The position numbers and the translations under genes are program-made. The notes under the pieces were generated by a model. That model searched no databases. It was not told the origin of the DNA and saw nothing but the letters and a program-made list of their open reading frames with translations. DNA of 64,000 nucleotides from Nocardioides sp. T2.26MG-1 (GTDB lineage: Bacteria > Actinomycetota > Actinomycetes > Propionibacteriales > Nocardioidaceae): positions 131,382 to 195,381 of the forward strand of contig NZ_CATNLZ010000001.1 in the NCBI RefSeq assembly GCF_950101795.1, in the 5' to 3' direction. Below are positions 14,876 to 24,362 of the stretch, in pieces (the first letter of the stretch is position 1; each line of letters begins with the position of its first letter).

Positions 14876-16071
14876 GTGCACAGACCCGCGTCCTCGAGCG
14901 CCTGCTTGTCGGCCTCGCTCCTGGCACCCGCCGAGCCCGAGCCCGAGCCCGACCCGGAGCTGGATCCCGAGCCCGGCAGGTTGCCGGCAGAGATGACGTC
15001 GCTGCTCAGCTTCTTGGTCAGCGGCTCGTCGGTGGCGACCTTCCGCCAGACCTGCTTGGCCTCGGGCTCCTGCCAGACCAGCCGGTTGGGGTCGGCGGGG
15101 TCGGGGATGTTCGGAATCGTGAGGAACTGGACGTTGTCCAGGCCGATGCCCTTGAACTCCACGCCGAGCTTGGCGATCTTCCACACGTTCTTCAGGCCGG
15201 GGTCGACGGTCAGCGACTTGGTCGCCGAGTTCAGGAAGCCGACCAGATGGTCGGGGCGGGCGAGCGTGCCGGCGGTGACGACCTGGTGGGCCATCGACCC
15301 GATGAACGCCTGCTGCCGCTTCATCCGGCCGATGTCGGAGCCGTTGCCGACGACGTACCGCTCACGGACGTAGTTGAGCGCTTCCTTGCCCTTGATCTTG
15401 CGGGTGCCGGCCTCGATGTTGATGCCGTGCGCCGGGTCGACGATCGGCTCGGGGATGCAGACCTCGACCCCGCCGATCGCGTCGACCATGCCCTGGAAGC
15501 CCTCGAAGTCGACGACCACGAAGTGGTCGAGGCGCACCCCCGTGAGCTGCTCGAACTGCTGGATCGTGCAGGCGGGCCCGCCGAGCGCGAACGCCTCGTT
15601 CCACATCACGTTGTCGGCGCCTGGGATGGTGTCGCCGTCCTCGGTCTCGCAGTCGGGCCGGTCGACCATCGAGTCGCGCGGGATGCTGATGCCGTACGCC
15701 CGCTCCCGGTCCGCCGAGAGGTGGAAGAGGATCGTGGTGTCGGAACGCTGCCCGCCGCCGGTGAGGTTGTCGATGTTGCAGCCCTCGCAGTCCCGGCTGT
15801 CCGAGCCCATCACCAGGACGTTGAGCGGCTCCTTCGGGCCCTCGACCACGACCTTGTCCGGCCGATTGGACAGCTGGGCGGTCGGGTCGAGCACGTTGAG
15901 GTTGCCGTTGAGGTGGCGGTAGAGCCACACCGTGCCGAGACCGGTCGCCATCGCCAGCGTCAGCGCGGTCGCGAGCAGGATCTTGCCGACGGTGTGCCGC
16001 TTACGAGCCTTGCCCCGGCGCTTGGGGACGCTGGAGTCCGGCTGGGCGCTCTCGGGCACAGCGTCGGACAT
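14872..16071 (-). CDS. LytR-CpsA-Psr (LCP) family cell-wall ligase
   Basis: 399 residues. A basic cytoplasmic N-terminus (KRRGKARKRHTVGK) precedes one membrane helix (about 30-52). The LCP domain (about 85-240) shows LNVLVMGSDSRD, RSDTTILFHLSAD and YGISIPRDSMVD, which contain the Asp and Arg residues that bind the lipid pyrophosphate and magnesium. A Gly/Ser-rich linker follows, then a short end (KQALEDAGLCT). LCP enzymes transfer wall teichoic acid, arabinogalactan or capsule precursors to peptidoglycan. The ATG at 16071 has AGAGG upstream; a TTG at 16077 is possible but less likely. Confidence 0.92.
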   Translation of the reverse strand: MSDAVPESAQPDSSVPKRRGKARKRHTVGKILLATALTLAMATGLGTVWLYRHLNGNLNVLDPTAQLSNRPDKVVVEGPKEPLNVLVMGSDSRDCEGCNIDNLTGGGQRSDTTILFHLSADRERAYGISIPRDSMVDRPDCETEDGDTIPGADNVMWNEAFALGGPACTIQQFEQLTGVRLDHFVVVDFEGFQGMVDAIGGVEVCIPEPIVDPAHGINIEAGTRKIKGKEALNYVRERYVVGNGSDIGRMKRQQAFIGSMAHQVVTAGTLARPDHLVGFLNSATKSLTVDPGLKNVWKIAKLGVEFKGIGLDNVQFLTIPNIPDPADPNRLVWQEPEAKQVWRKVATDEPLTKKLSSDVISAGNLPGSGSSSGSGSGSGSAGARSEADKQALEDAGLCT

Positions 16072-16255
16072 CGACAACCTCTGGGATCGGGGTTCGGGGG
16101 CACGGCGAGGGTAGGTCGCGAACCTTAAGTGTCCCTGTGAGCAGCGGGTTCGGACAAAATGAGGCCGCTCCGGCAGCCCCGCCAGCCGGTCGACGGGCGC
16201 CGCGCGGGCGGCTCGTGGAACACTGTCCGCCGACGCCCGACCTCGGTCGGGCGCG

Positions 16256-16328
16256 GCCCCAGTAGCTCAGTGGATAGAGCAGCCGCCTCCTAAGCGAAAG
16301 GTCGCCAGTTCGACTCTGGCCTGGGGCA
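16256..16328 (+). tRNA. tRNA-Arg (anticodon CCT) with a weakened anticodon stem
   Basis: A 73-base cloverleaf: acceptor GCCCCAG/CTGGGGC, D stem GCTC/GAGC, anticodon loop CTCCTAA, variable loop AGGTC and T arm GCCAG/CTGGC, all perfect. The anticodon stem is GCCGC/GCGAA, where only three of five pairs form; 27-43 is G-A and 28-42 is C-A. CCA is not encoded. A perfect 8-bp hairpin at 16235-16252 ends 3 bases before the tRNA. Confidence 0.9.
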
Positions 16329-16445
16329 CCCGAGCCTCGACGCTGTGCCGGGTGACCGACCGTAGGCCCGCCCAGGATTGGCGTATCCCGGCGCCTCCAC
16401 CTAGTGTCGACAGCCGATCATCGTCACCTGGAGGGATCGACCCTG

Positions 16446-17054
16446 ATGCGCCTCTTCGGCATCGCCAGCACCCTGCTCATCGCACTCGCCGGCCTCACGG
16501 CCATCGGCGGCCCGGCCGCGGCCGACCGCCCGCCGCTGATGCTCGGCCCCGGGGACGCCCACGTCTCCGGCATCGGGCACGAGGCGATCATCCGGAAGTC
16601 GAAGTTCGGCTACGTCTACATCTCGGGCAAGCACGACAGCCACCTGCGGGTCACCTACCTCGAGGACCGCGACGCGCTGCGCTACCGCGACACCCGCACC
16701 GCACGACTCCGCCTGCCCGAGCACGGGTGCGTGCGCGAGCAGGTGAAGACCGGGATCTCCGCGGTCTGCAAGACCCCCAAGCGCCTCGACGGCAAGAAGG
16801 TGTTCGTGCAGGTCTGGCCGCGGCTCGGCAACGACTACGTCGACGGCCGCACCCTGCCGAGCCGCTTCCGTCTGTGGGTGCTCGCGGACGCCGGTCGCGA
16901 CGTGGTCTACGGCGGCGACGGTGCCGACTTCGTCAACGGCGCCAAGGGCGACGACCGGATCTGGGGCGGCAAGGGCCGCGACTGGCTGCGCGGGGGGCCC
17001 GGCCACGACCGCATCTTCCCCGGTGACGGCCGGGACCGCGTCTCCCACGGCTGA
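16446..17054 (+). CDS. Secreted protein with short RTX-like calcium-binding repeats
   Basis: 202 residues. A signal peptide (MRLFGIASTLLIALAGLTAIGGPAAA) is followed by a domain of about 120 residues with two cysteines. At the C-terminus there are about five nonapeptide-like GGxGxD repeats (YGGDGADFVNGAKGDDRIW, GGKGRDWLRGGPGHDRI), which in hemolysin-type proteins form a calcium-bound beta roll. No catalytic domain is seen and the function is unknown. The ATG at 16446 begins the signal peptide and has GGAGGG upstream. An in-frame ATG at 16404 would precede it by 14 polar residues and is less likely. Confidence 0.75.
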   Translation: MRLFGIASTLLIALAGLTAIGGPAAADRPPLMLGPGDAHVSGIGHEAIIRKSKFGYVYISGKHDSHLRVTYLEDRDALRYRDTRTARLRLPEHGCVREQVKTGISAVCKTPKRLDGKKVFVQVWPRLGNDYVDGRTLPSRFRLWVLADAGRDVVYGGDGADFVNGAKGDDRIWGGKGRDWLRGGPGHDRIFPGDGRDRVSHG

Positions 17055-17168
17055 CCCGCACCACTCGGCCCCGATTCACCGCGTGGACCTGCGCCGGCGC
17101 GCCGTTCGTGCGATCTTGGGGTCCGAGTCGTGCGACCAGGCGCCGGCCGATCGATCGAGGTGAGCGGC

Positions 17169-18269
17169 GTGGAGAGAACGGCGTTCGCCCTGCTCCGGTC
17201 GTTGAAGGGCACCACGGTCACCGTCATCGACGACCACGGCCGCTTCGAGGTCTTCACCCGCGCCTCGCTGGACCAGCTCGCCCTCGAGGACGAGCCGGTC
17301 GACCAGGCCGACCTGCTACGGCAGCGCACGCTCTACGCCGAGGACGGCGTCACGCCCCTGACCCTCGACGAGCTGGCCGGCAGCCGAGCACTCGCCGGCG
17401 AGGTCGTCGAGGACATGCTGGTGTGCGTCCGGGCGCCGGACGGCTCGGTGCGCTACCAACGGGTGAGTGCAGCGCCCGACGTCGAGGACGACGGGAGTGG
17501 CCGGATCCGGGGCGCGGTCATCCTGGTGCGCGACGTCACCGATGAGCACGTGCTCGCCCTGCGTGAGGCGGACCTCCGCCACCGCCTGATCGACGTGATC
17601 AACCATCAGTTCCGCACCCCGTTGTCGTCGATCCTCGGCAACATCGAGCTGCTCGAGGACATGGAGGTCGACCTGCCGCCTGCCGCCACCACGAGCCTGG
17701 CCCGGGTGCTCGCGGCCAGCCGCAGGCTGGCCGAGCTGACCCGGGAGGTGTCCGAGCTCGTCGACCTCGAGGCGGCCACGCACGCCACCTACACCGACGC
17801 CGACCTGATGCACGTGCTGCGGCCCGTGCTCGAGGCGCAGCAGCGGGGGGCGCGCGACCGGGACGTCGACGTGACCGTCGACCTGCCGCCGCGCCTCACC
17901 GCGCTGGTCGACCGCAGCCTGGTCGCCCGCGCGGTCGGCGCGCTGGTCGAGAACGCCATCACCCACGCCCCGGCCGGCTCGAGCGTCACGGTCCGGCACG
18001 CGCGCGACGAGGACACGCTGCAGATCATCGTCGAGGACCACGGCCCGGGCATCCCCGTGACCGACCGGGAGCGGCTGCTCGCGCCGTTCGAGGTCGGGTC
18101 CGGTGTCGGCGGCGGCGTCTACGGCCGAGGCCTCGGCCTGGCGCTCGCCGCGACCGTCGCCTCCGCGCACGGCGGCCGCATCGAGCTCGGCGACCACCAG
18201 CCCCGCGGGCTCCGGGCCACGATGTCCCTGCCGCGTCGCCCGGCTCCGCGCCGTACCCCCAGACGCTGA
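17169..18269 (+). CDS. Orphan sensor histidine kinase, apparently cytoplasmic
   Basis: 366 residues. The first 130 contain no membrane helix and resemble a degenerate PAS-like sensor. The HisKA domain carries the phospho-acceptor in DVINHQFRTPLSSILGNIELLE (His146). The HATPase domain shows NAITHAPAGSSVTV (N box), DHGPGIP (G1) and GRGLGLALAATVASAHGG (G2). It would autophosphorylate and pass phosphate to a response regulator, but none is adjacent, so it is an orphan. The GTG at 17169 is chosen for the GAGGTGAG Shine-Dalgarno; GTGs at 17130 and 17160 are in frame. Confidence 0.88.
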   Translation: MERTAFALLRSLKGTTVTVIDDHGRFEVFTRASLDQLALEDEPVDQADLLRQRTLYAEDGVTPLTLDELAGSRALAGEVVEDMLVCVRAPDGSVRYQRVSAAPDVEDDGSGRIRGAVILVRDVTDEHVLALREADLRHRLIDVINHQFRTPLSSILGNIELLEDMEVDLPPAATTSLARVLAASRRLAELTREVSELVDLEAATHATYTDADLMHVLRPVLEAQQRGARDRDVDVTVDLPPRLTALVDRSLVARAVGALVENAITHAPAGSSVTVRHARDEDTLQIIVEDHGPGIPVTDRERLLAPFEVGSGVGGGVYGRGLGLALAATVASAHGGRIELGDHQPRGLRATMSLPRRPAPRRTPRR

Positions 18270-18282
18270 CGGTCGCGCCGGA

Positions 18283-19467
18283 TCAGTCCAGCGTCTCGAA
18301 GCGCATGCCCGCGGCCTGGAGGCGCGCGAGCAGGTTGTCGCCCATCGCCTGGGCGGTGGTGACCTGCCCGGCGGTCGGCGGGTTGTCGTCGAGCGCCAGA
18401 CAGAGGGCCGACTCGGCGAGCATCTTCGCGGTCTCGTCGTAGCCGGGGTCACCTCCGGACACCCGGGTGTGGATCGTCCGCCCGTCGCCCTCGCCGACGA
18501 AGTCGACGGTGAACCACGACTTCGACCGGCGCCGCTCGTCAGGACCGTCGCCCTGCTTGATCCGGCCGAGCAGCAGCCTGCGCAGCGGCGGCACCTGCGC
18601 GCTCGTGAACATCGCGGTGACCGCCGCGGCGCCGCCGGCGGCGTAGCGCAGCGTCTTGGTGCCGGCGTAGTGGGAGTAGGTGAAGTCCGGGCCGTACGAC
18701 GGCAGCGCGGCGCCGCTGCGGGCCACGATGATCGGGTCGATCGTCGGGAGCGGGAGCAGCCAGTAGCCCAGGACCGGGTCGCGGTGCGGCTTGCCGCCGG
18801 ACGTGCGCGATCGGCGGCCTTCGGGCCGGGGCTCGACGCGGCGGCGCTCCTGCATGGTCGCCCGCATCTGCCGGGCGCGCGAGAACTGGCCGAGGGCCGA
18901 GTGGAAGGTGCCGCCGGAGAACGTGCCGCTCGACCGGACGACGCCGCGCACGCGCACCGGTCCGGTGGCGGCGAGCTGCTGCACGGTGTAGAGCACCCCG
19001 AGGTCGTGCGGGACCGAGTCGAAGCCGCAGGCGTGCACGATGCGGGCCCCGGTCCGCTCGGCCGTGGCGTGATGGGCGAGGTACATCCGGTCGACGAACT
19101 CCGGCTCGCCGGTGAGATCGACGTAGTCGGTGCCCGCCTCGGCGCACGCGGCGACCAGCGGCTCGCCGTGCGCGAGGTAGGGCCCGACGGTCGTGATCAC
19201 GACGCGGGTGCGGGCGGCCACGTCCGCGAGCGAGGCGGGGTCGGTGACGTCGGCGTGGAGCAGGGGCAGGTCGCCCGCCGCGGGATCGATCGTCGCCAGG
19301 TGCCGGCGTACGGCCTCCAGCTTCTCCGGGTTGCGCCCGGCCAGCGCCCACCGCAGCCCGGCGGGAGCGTGGCGGACGAGGTACTCGGCGGTGAGCCGGC
19401 CGGTGAAGCCGGTGGCGCCGAACAGGACGATGTCGTAGTCCGGGTCGAGCTCGCGTGCGTCAGCCAT
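18283..19467 (-). CDS. Saccharopine dehydrogenase-like / trans-acting enoyl reductase family protein
   Basis: 394 residues. The N-terminal Rossmann fold begins DYDIVLFGATGFTGRLTAEYLV, where GATGFTG is the dinucleotide-binding loop, and continues with AGRNPEKLEAVR and VVITTVGPYLAHGEPLVAACAEAG. Then come YVDLTGEPEFVDRMY and HACGFDSVPHDLG, typical of the actinobacterial relatives of mycobacterial Rv2449c/Rv2953. Some members reduce a double bond in complex lipids in trans with polyketide synthases; the substrate here is unknown. It converges with the histidine kinase (13 bases apart). Confidence 0.82.
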   Translation of the reverse strand: MADARELDPDYDIVLFGATGFTGRLTAEYLVRHAPAGLRWALAGRNPEKLEAVRRHLATIDPAAGDLPLLHADVTDPASLADVAARTRVVITTVGPYLAHGEPLVAACAEAGTDYVDLTGEPEFVDRMYLAHHATAERTGARIVHACGFDSVPHDLGVLYTVQQLAATGPVRVRGVVRSSGTFSGGTFHSALGQFSRARQMRATMQERRRVEPRPEGRRSRTSGGKPHRDPVLGYWLLPLPTIDPIIVARSGAALPSYGPDFTYSHYAGTKTLRYAAGGAAAVTAMFTSAQVPPLRRLLLGRIKQGDGPDERRRSKSWFTVDFVGEGDGRTIHTRVSGGDPGYDETAKMLAESALCLALDDNPPTAGQVTTAQAMGDNLLARLQAAGMRFETLD

Positions 19468-19531
19468 GGGCCCACCCTGCCAGGTCTCGGCCGGCTCGGT
19501 CGCGGCCGTCCGCCGTCGTACCCTCGGTGGC

Positions 19532-19797
19532 ATGTGCCGCAACATCCGTCCGCTCAACAACTTCGAGCCGCCGGCCACCCGCGACGAGGTCACCGCCGCC
19601 GCGCTGCAGTACGTGCGCAAGGTCAGCGGTACGACGAAGCCGTCCCAGGCCAACCAGGCCGCGTTCGACCGCGCGGTCCACGAGATCGCCCACATCACCG
19701 AGCACCTGCTCGACTCGCTGGTCACCACCGCGCCCCCGAAGGACCGGGAGGTCGAGGCAGCGAAGGCCCGCGCGCGGGCCCAGATGAGGTACGCGCG

Positions 19798-19801
<4 letters not shown>
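19532..19801 (+). CDS. DUF2277 family protein
   Basis: 89 residues starting MCRNIRPLNNFEPPATRDEV, the diagnostic N-terminus of DUF2277 proteins, followed by two helices (VTAAALQYVRKVSG and AAFDRAVHEIAHITEHLLDSL) and a basic tail. The family is small, helical and of unknown function, with a nearly invariant Cys2 and Asn. The ATG at 19532 is 7 bases after TACCCT without a Shine-Dalgarno. The stop overlaps the start of the sirtuin gene (TTGA), so the two are translationally coupled. Confidence 0.88.
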
Positions 19802-20634
<833 letters not shown>

Positions 20635-20637
20635 CGG

Positions 20638-20982
20638 CTAGGTCGACTCGCGCCGGTCGTCGCCGCGCGGGCGGGCCAGCTCGCCGAGCAGGTCGACGAT
20701 CTCGTGCAGCGCGAGGTCGTGCTTCGTGGGGTCGAGGCCCTCGATCCGCTCCCGGGCCAGGTTCTCGGGCAGCCGGGCGCCGAGCGCGAGCGTGTAGACG
20801 GTGTCCTCGGGCCAGAACCCGATGTCGATCACCTCGGCGGCGTAGAGCTCGCCCTTGTCGGTGCGGAGGACGACAGCCTCACCGTGGTCCAGACCGCGGG
20901 TGAGCGCGGTCGAGGAATGGGAAATGACGAGCACGTGCTCGCCCGACACGCGGGCAGGGCTGTTCAGCTCGATGAACTCCAT
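20638..20982 (-). CDS. Conserved hypothetical protein
   Basis: 114 residues, unrecognised. The first 70 are beta-rich (MEFIELNSPARVSGEHVLVI, then GEAVVLRTDKGELYAAEVID), followed by a helical, acidic C-terminus (DLALHEIVDLLGELA). There is no signal or membrane segment. The sheet-rich half could be a small barrel for nucleotide or ligand binding, but this is only a shape argument. The ATG has GGGGAAG close upstream. The leader region (20983-21154) holds an inverted repeat of 7 bp at 21049-21071 and two TTGACA sequences on the minus strand, so the gene may be regulated. Confidence 0.7.
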   Translation of the reverse strand: MEFIELNSPARVSGEHVLVISHSSTALTRGLDHGEAVVLRTDKGELYAAEVIDIGFWPEDTVYTLALGARLPENLARERIEGLDPTKHDLALHEIVDLLGELARPRGDDRREST

Positions 20983-21154
20983 TGACTTCCCCCACGTCGC
21001 CCACCCCCGACCGACGACATCGCTGACCCAAGACGGACCAACGCTGTCGGAAATCTATCCCGAGGATTTCCACGTGCGGTGAACAGAGTGTCAAATACTT
21101 GTCAACACGATCCCATGACACGCACCCGCGCCTCGGTAAAACTTTCGGGCCCGT

Positions 21155-21841
21155 TCACAACTTGCGAACGAAGATGTGGTCGGCGGCCTCGGGCACGATC
21201 TCGGCGGTCTCGCCGCCGGACCCGACCAGCACGCCCTCCTCGGTGGCGACCACGGTGACGGTCTTGTCGGGCAACGCACCGACCCGTCGCATCGCGCTCA
21301 TCAGCACCTCGTCCTTCTGCATCTCCTCGGAGATGCGGCGCACCAGCACCCGGCCCTCGGCCGGTCCGGCTGCCTGCGAGAGCGGCTCGACGCCCTCCAT
21401 GAAGTGCTCGCCGGCGCCGTGGTCGCCGAGCTCGTCCAGGCCCGGGATCGGGTTGCCGTACGGCGACTCCGTGGGGTGGTCGAGCAGCTCGATCAGCCGG
21501 CGCTCCACGGTCTCGGACATCACGTGCTCCCAGCGGCACGCCTCCTCGTGGACGAGCTCCCAGTCGAGACCGATGACGTCGGTGAGCAGCCGCTCGGCGA
21601 GCCGGTGCTTGCGCATCACCCGGGTCGCGAGCCGCATGCCCTCCTCGGTCAGCTGGAGGTGGCGGTCGCCCTCGACCGTCAGCAGGCCGTCGCGCTCCAT
21701 GCGGGCCACGGTCTGCGAGACCGTCGGGCCGCTCTGGTGCAGCCGCTCGGCGATCCGGGCACGCAGGGGGACGATGCCCTCCTCGACCAGCTCGTAGATG
21801 GTCCGGAGGTACATCTCGGTGGTGTCGATCAGGTCACTCAC
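21155..21841 (-). CDS. DtxR/IdeR family metal-dependent transcriptional regulator
   Basis: 228 residues. The N-terminal winged helix-turn-helix (LIDTTEMYLRTIYELVEEG, IAERLHQSGPTVSQTVARME) is followed by the dimerisation domain with metal ligands in EEACRWEHVMSETVERRL and HPTESPYGNPIPG, then a C-terminal SH3-like domain (ALPDKTVTVVATEEGVLVGS). Such proteins repress uptake genes when iron or manganese is plentiful. The metal cannot be decided by eye. The GTG at 21841 has AGGAGAGG upstream. It diverges from the photolyase gene with 47 bases between starts. Confidence 0.93.
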   Translation of the reverse strand: MSDLIDTTEMYLRTIYELVEEGIVPLRARIAERLHQSGPTVSQTVARMERDGLLTVEGDRHLQLTEEGMRLATRVMRKHRLAERLLTDVIGLDWELVHEEACRWEHVMSETVERRLIELLDHPTESPYGNPIPGLDELGDHGAGEHFMEGVEPLSQAAGPAEGRVLVRRISEEMQKDEVLMSAMRRVGALPDKTVTVVATEEGVLVGSGGETAEIVPEAADHIFVRKL

Positions 21842-21888
21842 CAGCCCATCCTCTCCTATTCACCAACCCGCTGGCATCGTGGAGCCCG

Positions 21889-23259
21889 ATGCCGACTCCC
21901 CCACCCGGGCCGACCCCCGCGATCATGTGGTTCCGACGCGACCTCCGGCTGCGTGACAACCCCGCCCTCCTCGAGGCAGCGACCGACGGTCCGGTGCTCC
22001 CCCTGTTCGTCCTCGACCCCCGGCTGTGGGGACCCGCCGGCCCGAGCCGCCGGGCTTACCTGACCGCCTCGCTGCGGGCCCTGGACGCGTCGTTGCGCGA
22101 GCACGGCACCCGGCTCTCCGTGCTGCACGGCGACCCGGCGCACCAGGTGCCGCTCGCCGCCGGCGCGGTCGGTGCGCGGCGGGTCCACGCCGCGGGCGAC
22201 TACGGCCCCTACGGGCGGCAGCGGGACGGCGCGGTCGAGCACGCCCTCGCCGGCGCCGAGGTCGAGCTGGTCCGCACGGGCTCGCCGTACGCCGTGGCCC
22301 CGGGACGGGTGACCACCGGTGCGGGCGAGCCCTACAGGGTCTTCACGCCGTTCCACCGGGCCTGGGCCGAGCACGGCTGGCGGGCGCCCGTCGACGCCCC
22401 GAGACCGGGCGACTGGCTGGCGCTCGACGAGTCCGGCGAGATCCCCGACGCGGATCCGCCGGCCGGCCTCACCCTCCCCGAGGCGGGCGAGGACGCGGCA
22501 CTCCGTCGCTGGGCGGACTTCCTCGACCGAGTGGACGCCTATGCCGAGGACCGGGACCGCCCCGGCGTGGACGGCACCTCGCGGATGTCGGTGCACCTGA
22601 AGTGGGGCGAGATCCACCCCCGCACGCTGCTGGCCGACCTGGCGCGGCTGCGCAGCGACGGCGCGGCGACGTACCGCAAGGAGCTGGCCTGGCGGGAGTT
22701 CTACGCCGACGTCCTGCACGCCCGGCCGGAGACCGCCCGCGACTACCTGCGGCCGGAGTTCGCGCGGATGCGGTACGACGAGCCGGGCGCCCGCCTCGAG
22801 GCCTGGCGCGAGGGTCGCACCGGGTTCCCGGTGGTCGACGCCGGGCTGCGCCAGCTGCGGGCGACCGGCTGGATGCACAACCGGGTGCGGATGATCGCGG
22901 CGAGCTTCCTGGTCAAGGACCTGCACCTGGAGTGGCATCACGGCGCCCGGCACTTCATGCGCTGGCTGGTCGACGGCGACCTCGCCTCCAACCAGCACGG
23001 GTGGCAGTGGACCGCGGGGTGCGGCACCGACGCGGCGCCGTACTTCCGGGTCTTCAACCCGACCGCGCAGGGCCGCAGGTTCGACCCCCGGGGCGACTAC
23101 GTGCGCCGCTGGGTGCCCGAGCTGGCCGACCCGGAGGCGGTGCCCGACCCGCACGACCCGGGCCCGGAGGAGCGGGCGACCGTGGGCTACCCCGAGCCGC
23201 TCGTCGACCACGCGGCGGAGCGCCGGGAGGCGCTCGACCGGTGGGAGGAGATCCGCTGA
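21889..23259 (+). CDS. phr: Deoxyribodipyrimidine photolyase (cryptochrome/photolyase family)
   Basis: 456 residues. The N-terminal alpha/beta antenna domain begins IMWFRRDLRLRDNPALLEA. The FAD-binding helical domain has SVHLKWGEIHPRTLLA, ELAWREFYADVLH, GFPVVDAGLRQLRATGWMHN (the core FAD/DNA motif), RMIAASFLVKDLHLEWHHGA and DLASNQHGWQWTAGCGTDAAPYFRVFNP, which includes tryptophans of the electron chain. It repairs cyclobutane pyrimidine dimers with blue light. The ATG at 21889 has GTGGAG upstream. Confidence 0.95.
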   Translation: MPTPPPGPTPAIMWFRRDLRLRDNPALLEAATDGPVLPLFVLDPRLWGPAGPSRRAYLTASLRALDASLREHGTRLSVLHGDPAHQVPLAAGAVGARRVHAAGDYGPYGRQRDGAVEHALAGAEVELVRTGSPYAVAPGRVTTGAGEPYRVFTPFHRAWAEHGWRAPVDAPRPGDWLALDESGEIPDADPPAGLTLPEAGEDAALRRWADFLDRVDAYAEDRDRPGVDGTSRMSVHLKWGEIHPRTLLADLARLRSDGAATYRKELAWREFYADVLHARPETARDYLRPEFARMRYDEPGARLEAWREGRTGFPVVDAGLRQLRATGWMHNRVRMIAASFLVKDLHLEWHHGARHFMRWLVDGDLASNQHGWQWTAGCGTDAAPYFRVFNPTAQGRRFDPRGDYVRRWVPELADPEAVPDPHDPGPEERATVGYPEPLVDHAAERREALDRWEEIR

Positions 23260-23327
23260 CTTAGGTCGGGGTCGGTGGGCTACCCGCGGCCGATCCGCTC
23301 CCCGCCGTACCGACCTAGCGTCGGAGC

Positions 23328-24323
23328 GTGCGCACCGCCCGGCTGCCCGCCCTGGGCCTCTTCCTCGTGGCTCCGGTGTGCGCGGAGTACCTCTGGGGCT
23401 ATGACGACAGCACCGGCCACCCGGCCACGCTGCTCGGCAACCTCATCGTGTTCTCGCCTCTGTACGGCGCGCCCGCGCTGCTGATCCGCGAGGCCGCCCG
23501 TCGCCTCGGCCTCGGCTGGCCCGGCCTGCTGCTGCTGGCCGCCGCGTTCGGAGTGGTCGAGGCGGGCGTCGTGGACCAGTCGATGTGGAGCACCGACTAC
23601 CGCGACATCCCGTACTGGACCGACATGGCGGCGCCGACGTACCTGGCCCCGATCGGGCTCAGCGTCTATCTGGCGGTCTCGTTCGTGGGTGGCCACGTGA
23701 TCCTCAGCATCGGCTCCCCGGTGGTGCTCGTGGAGACGCTGACCGGGCGGCGCCGGCACCTCCCGTGGCTGGGCCCGGTGGCGCTGGTCGTGGTCGCCCT
23801 CCTGTACGCCGCGGCGTGCGGGCTGGTGGCCAAGGACGCCTACGACACCGGGGAGGCGACCGCCACCTGGGGGCAGCTGGCGGGCTCGAGTGCGGTCGCC
23901 GCCGGGCTGGTCGTGGCAGCGGTGACGCTCGGCCGCCGACCGGGCTTGATCGTGCCGGGGCCCGTGCCGCGTCCCGCGCTCGTGGCGGGCGCGGCCGGCC
24001 TCGCGATGCTCGGCTGGGTGGCGATCCCTCCCACCCGGCTGGGGACCGCGGCCGTGGTGCTGCTCGCCCTCGGCGCGATCGGGACCGTGCAGGCGCTCTC
24101 GCGCCGAGGCGACTGGGGCCGACGCCACGAGCTCGCCCTCGCGTCGGGTGCACTCGTGGCCGCCGGCGCCTTCGCTTTCCTCACCACGCCGATCGGTGAC
24201 GTCAGCGACGCGGAGAAGTACGGCCACAACGTCGCGCTGCTGACGCTGGTGGTCCTGCTGTGCGCGGCCGCCTCTCGGCGGGCCGGCCGGGCTGGACCTG
24301 GGCGCGCCGTCGTGCCAGCGTGA
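23328..24323 (+). CDS. Polytopic membrane protein of unknown function
   Basis: 331 residues with about 9-10 hydrophobic segments spaced through the whole length and short loops, ending in a basic tail. There is no transporter or enzyme motif that I recognise. The conserved-looking loop VVDQSMWSTDYRDIPYWTDM lies between the third and fourth helices. The GTG at 23328 follows TAGCGT by 6 bases, so the mRNA is probably leaderless. The downstream hotdog-like gene is on the same strand after 39 bases. Confidence 0.75.
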   Translation: MRTARLPALGLFLVAPVCAEYLWGYDDSTGHPATLLGNLIVFSPLYGAPALLIREAARRLGLGWPGLLLLAAAFGVVEAGVVDQSMWSTDYRDIPYWTDMAAPTYLAPIGLSVYLAVSFVGGHVILSIGSPVVLVETLTGRRRHLPWLGPVALVVVALLYAAACGLVAKDAYDTGEATATWGQLAGSSAVAAGLVVAAVTLGRRPGLIVPGPVPRPALVAGAAGLAMLGWVAIPPTRLGTAAVVLLALGAIGTVQALSRRGDWGRRHELALASGALVAAGAFAFLTTPIGDVSDAEKYGHNVALLTLVVLLCAAASRRAGRAGPGRAVVPA

Positions 24324-24362
24324 GGCTCCCCGCATCTCACGACCCCGCGTGGAAGGTCCTCG

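Noticed and set aside
16413-16420. GCCGATCA ahead of the RTX-like gene as a further FliA promoter
   Set aside because: No CTCAG or similar at the 15-base spacing.
21089-21105. Two TTGACA sequences (minus strand) as promoters of the 20982 gene
   Set aside because: Neither has a reasonable -10 at 16-18 bases, so no promoter is assigned.
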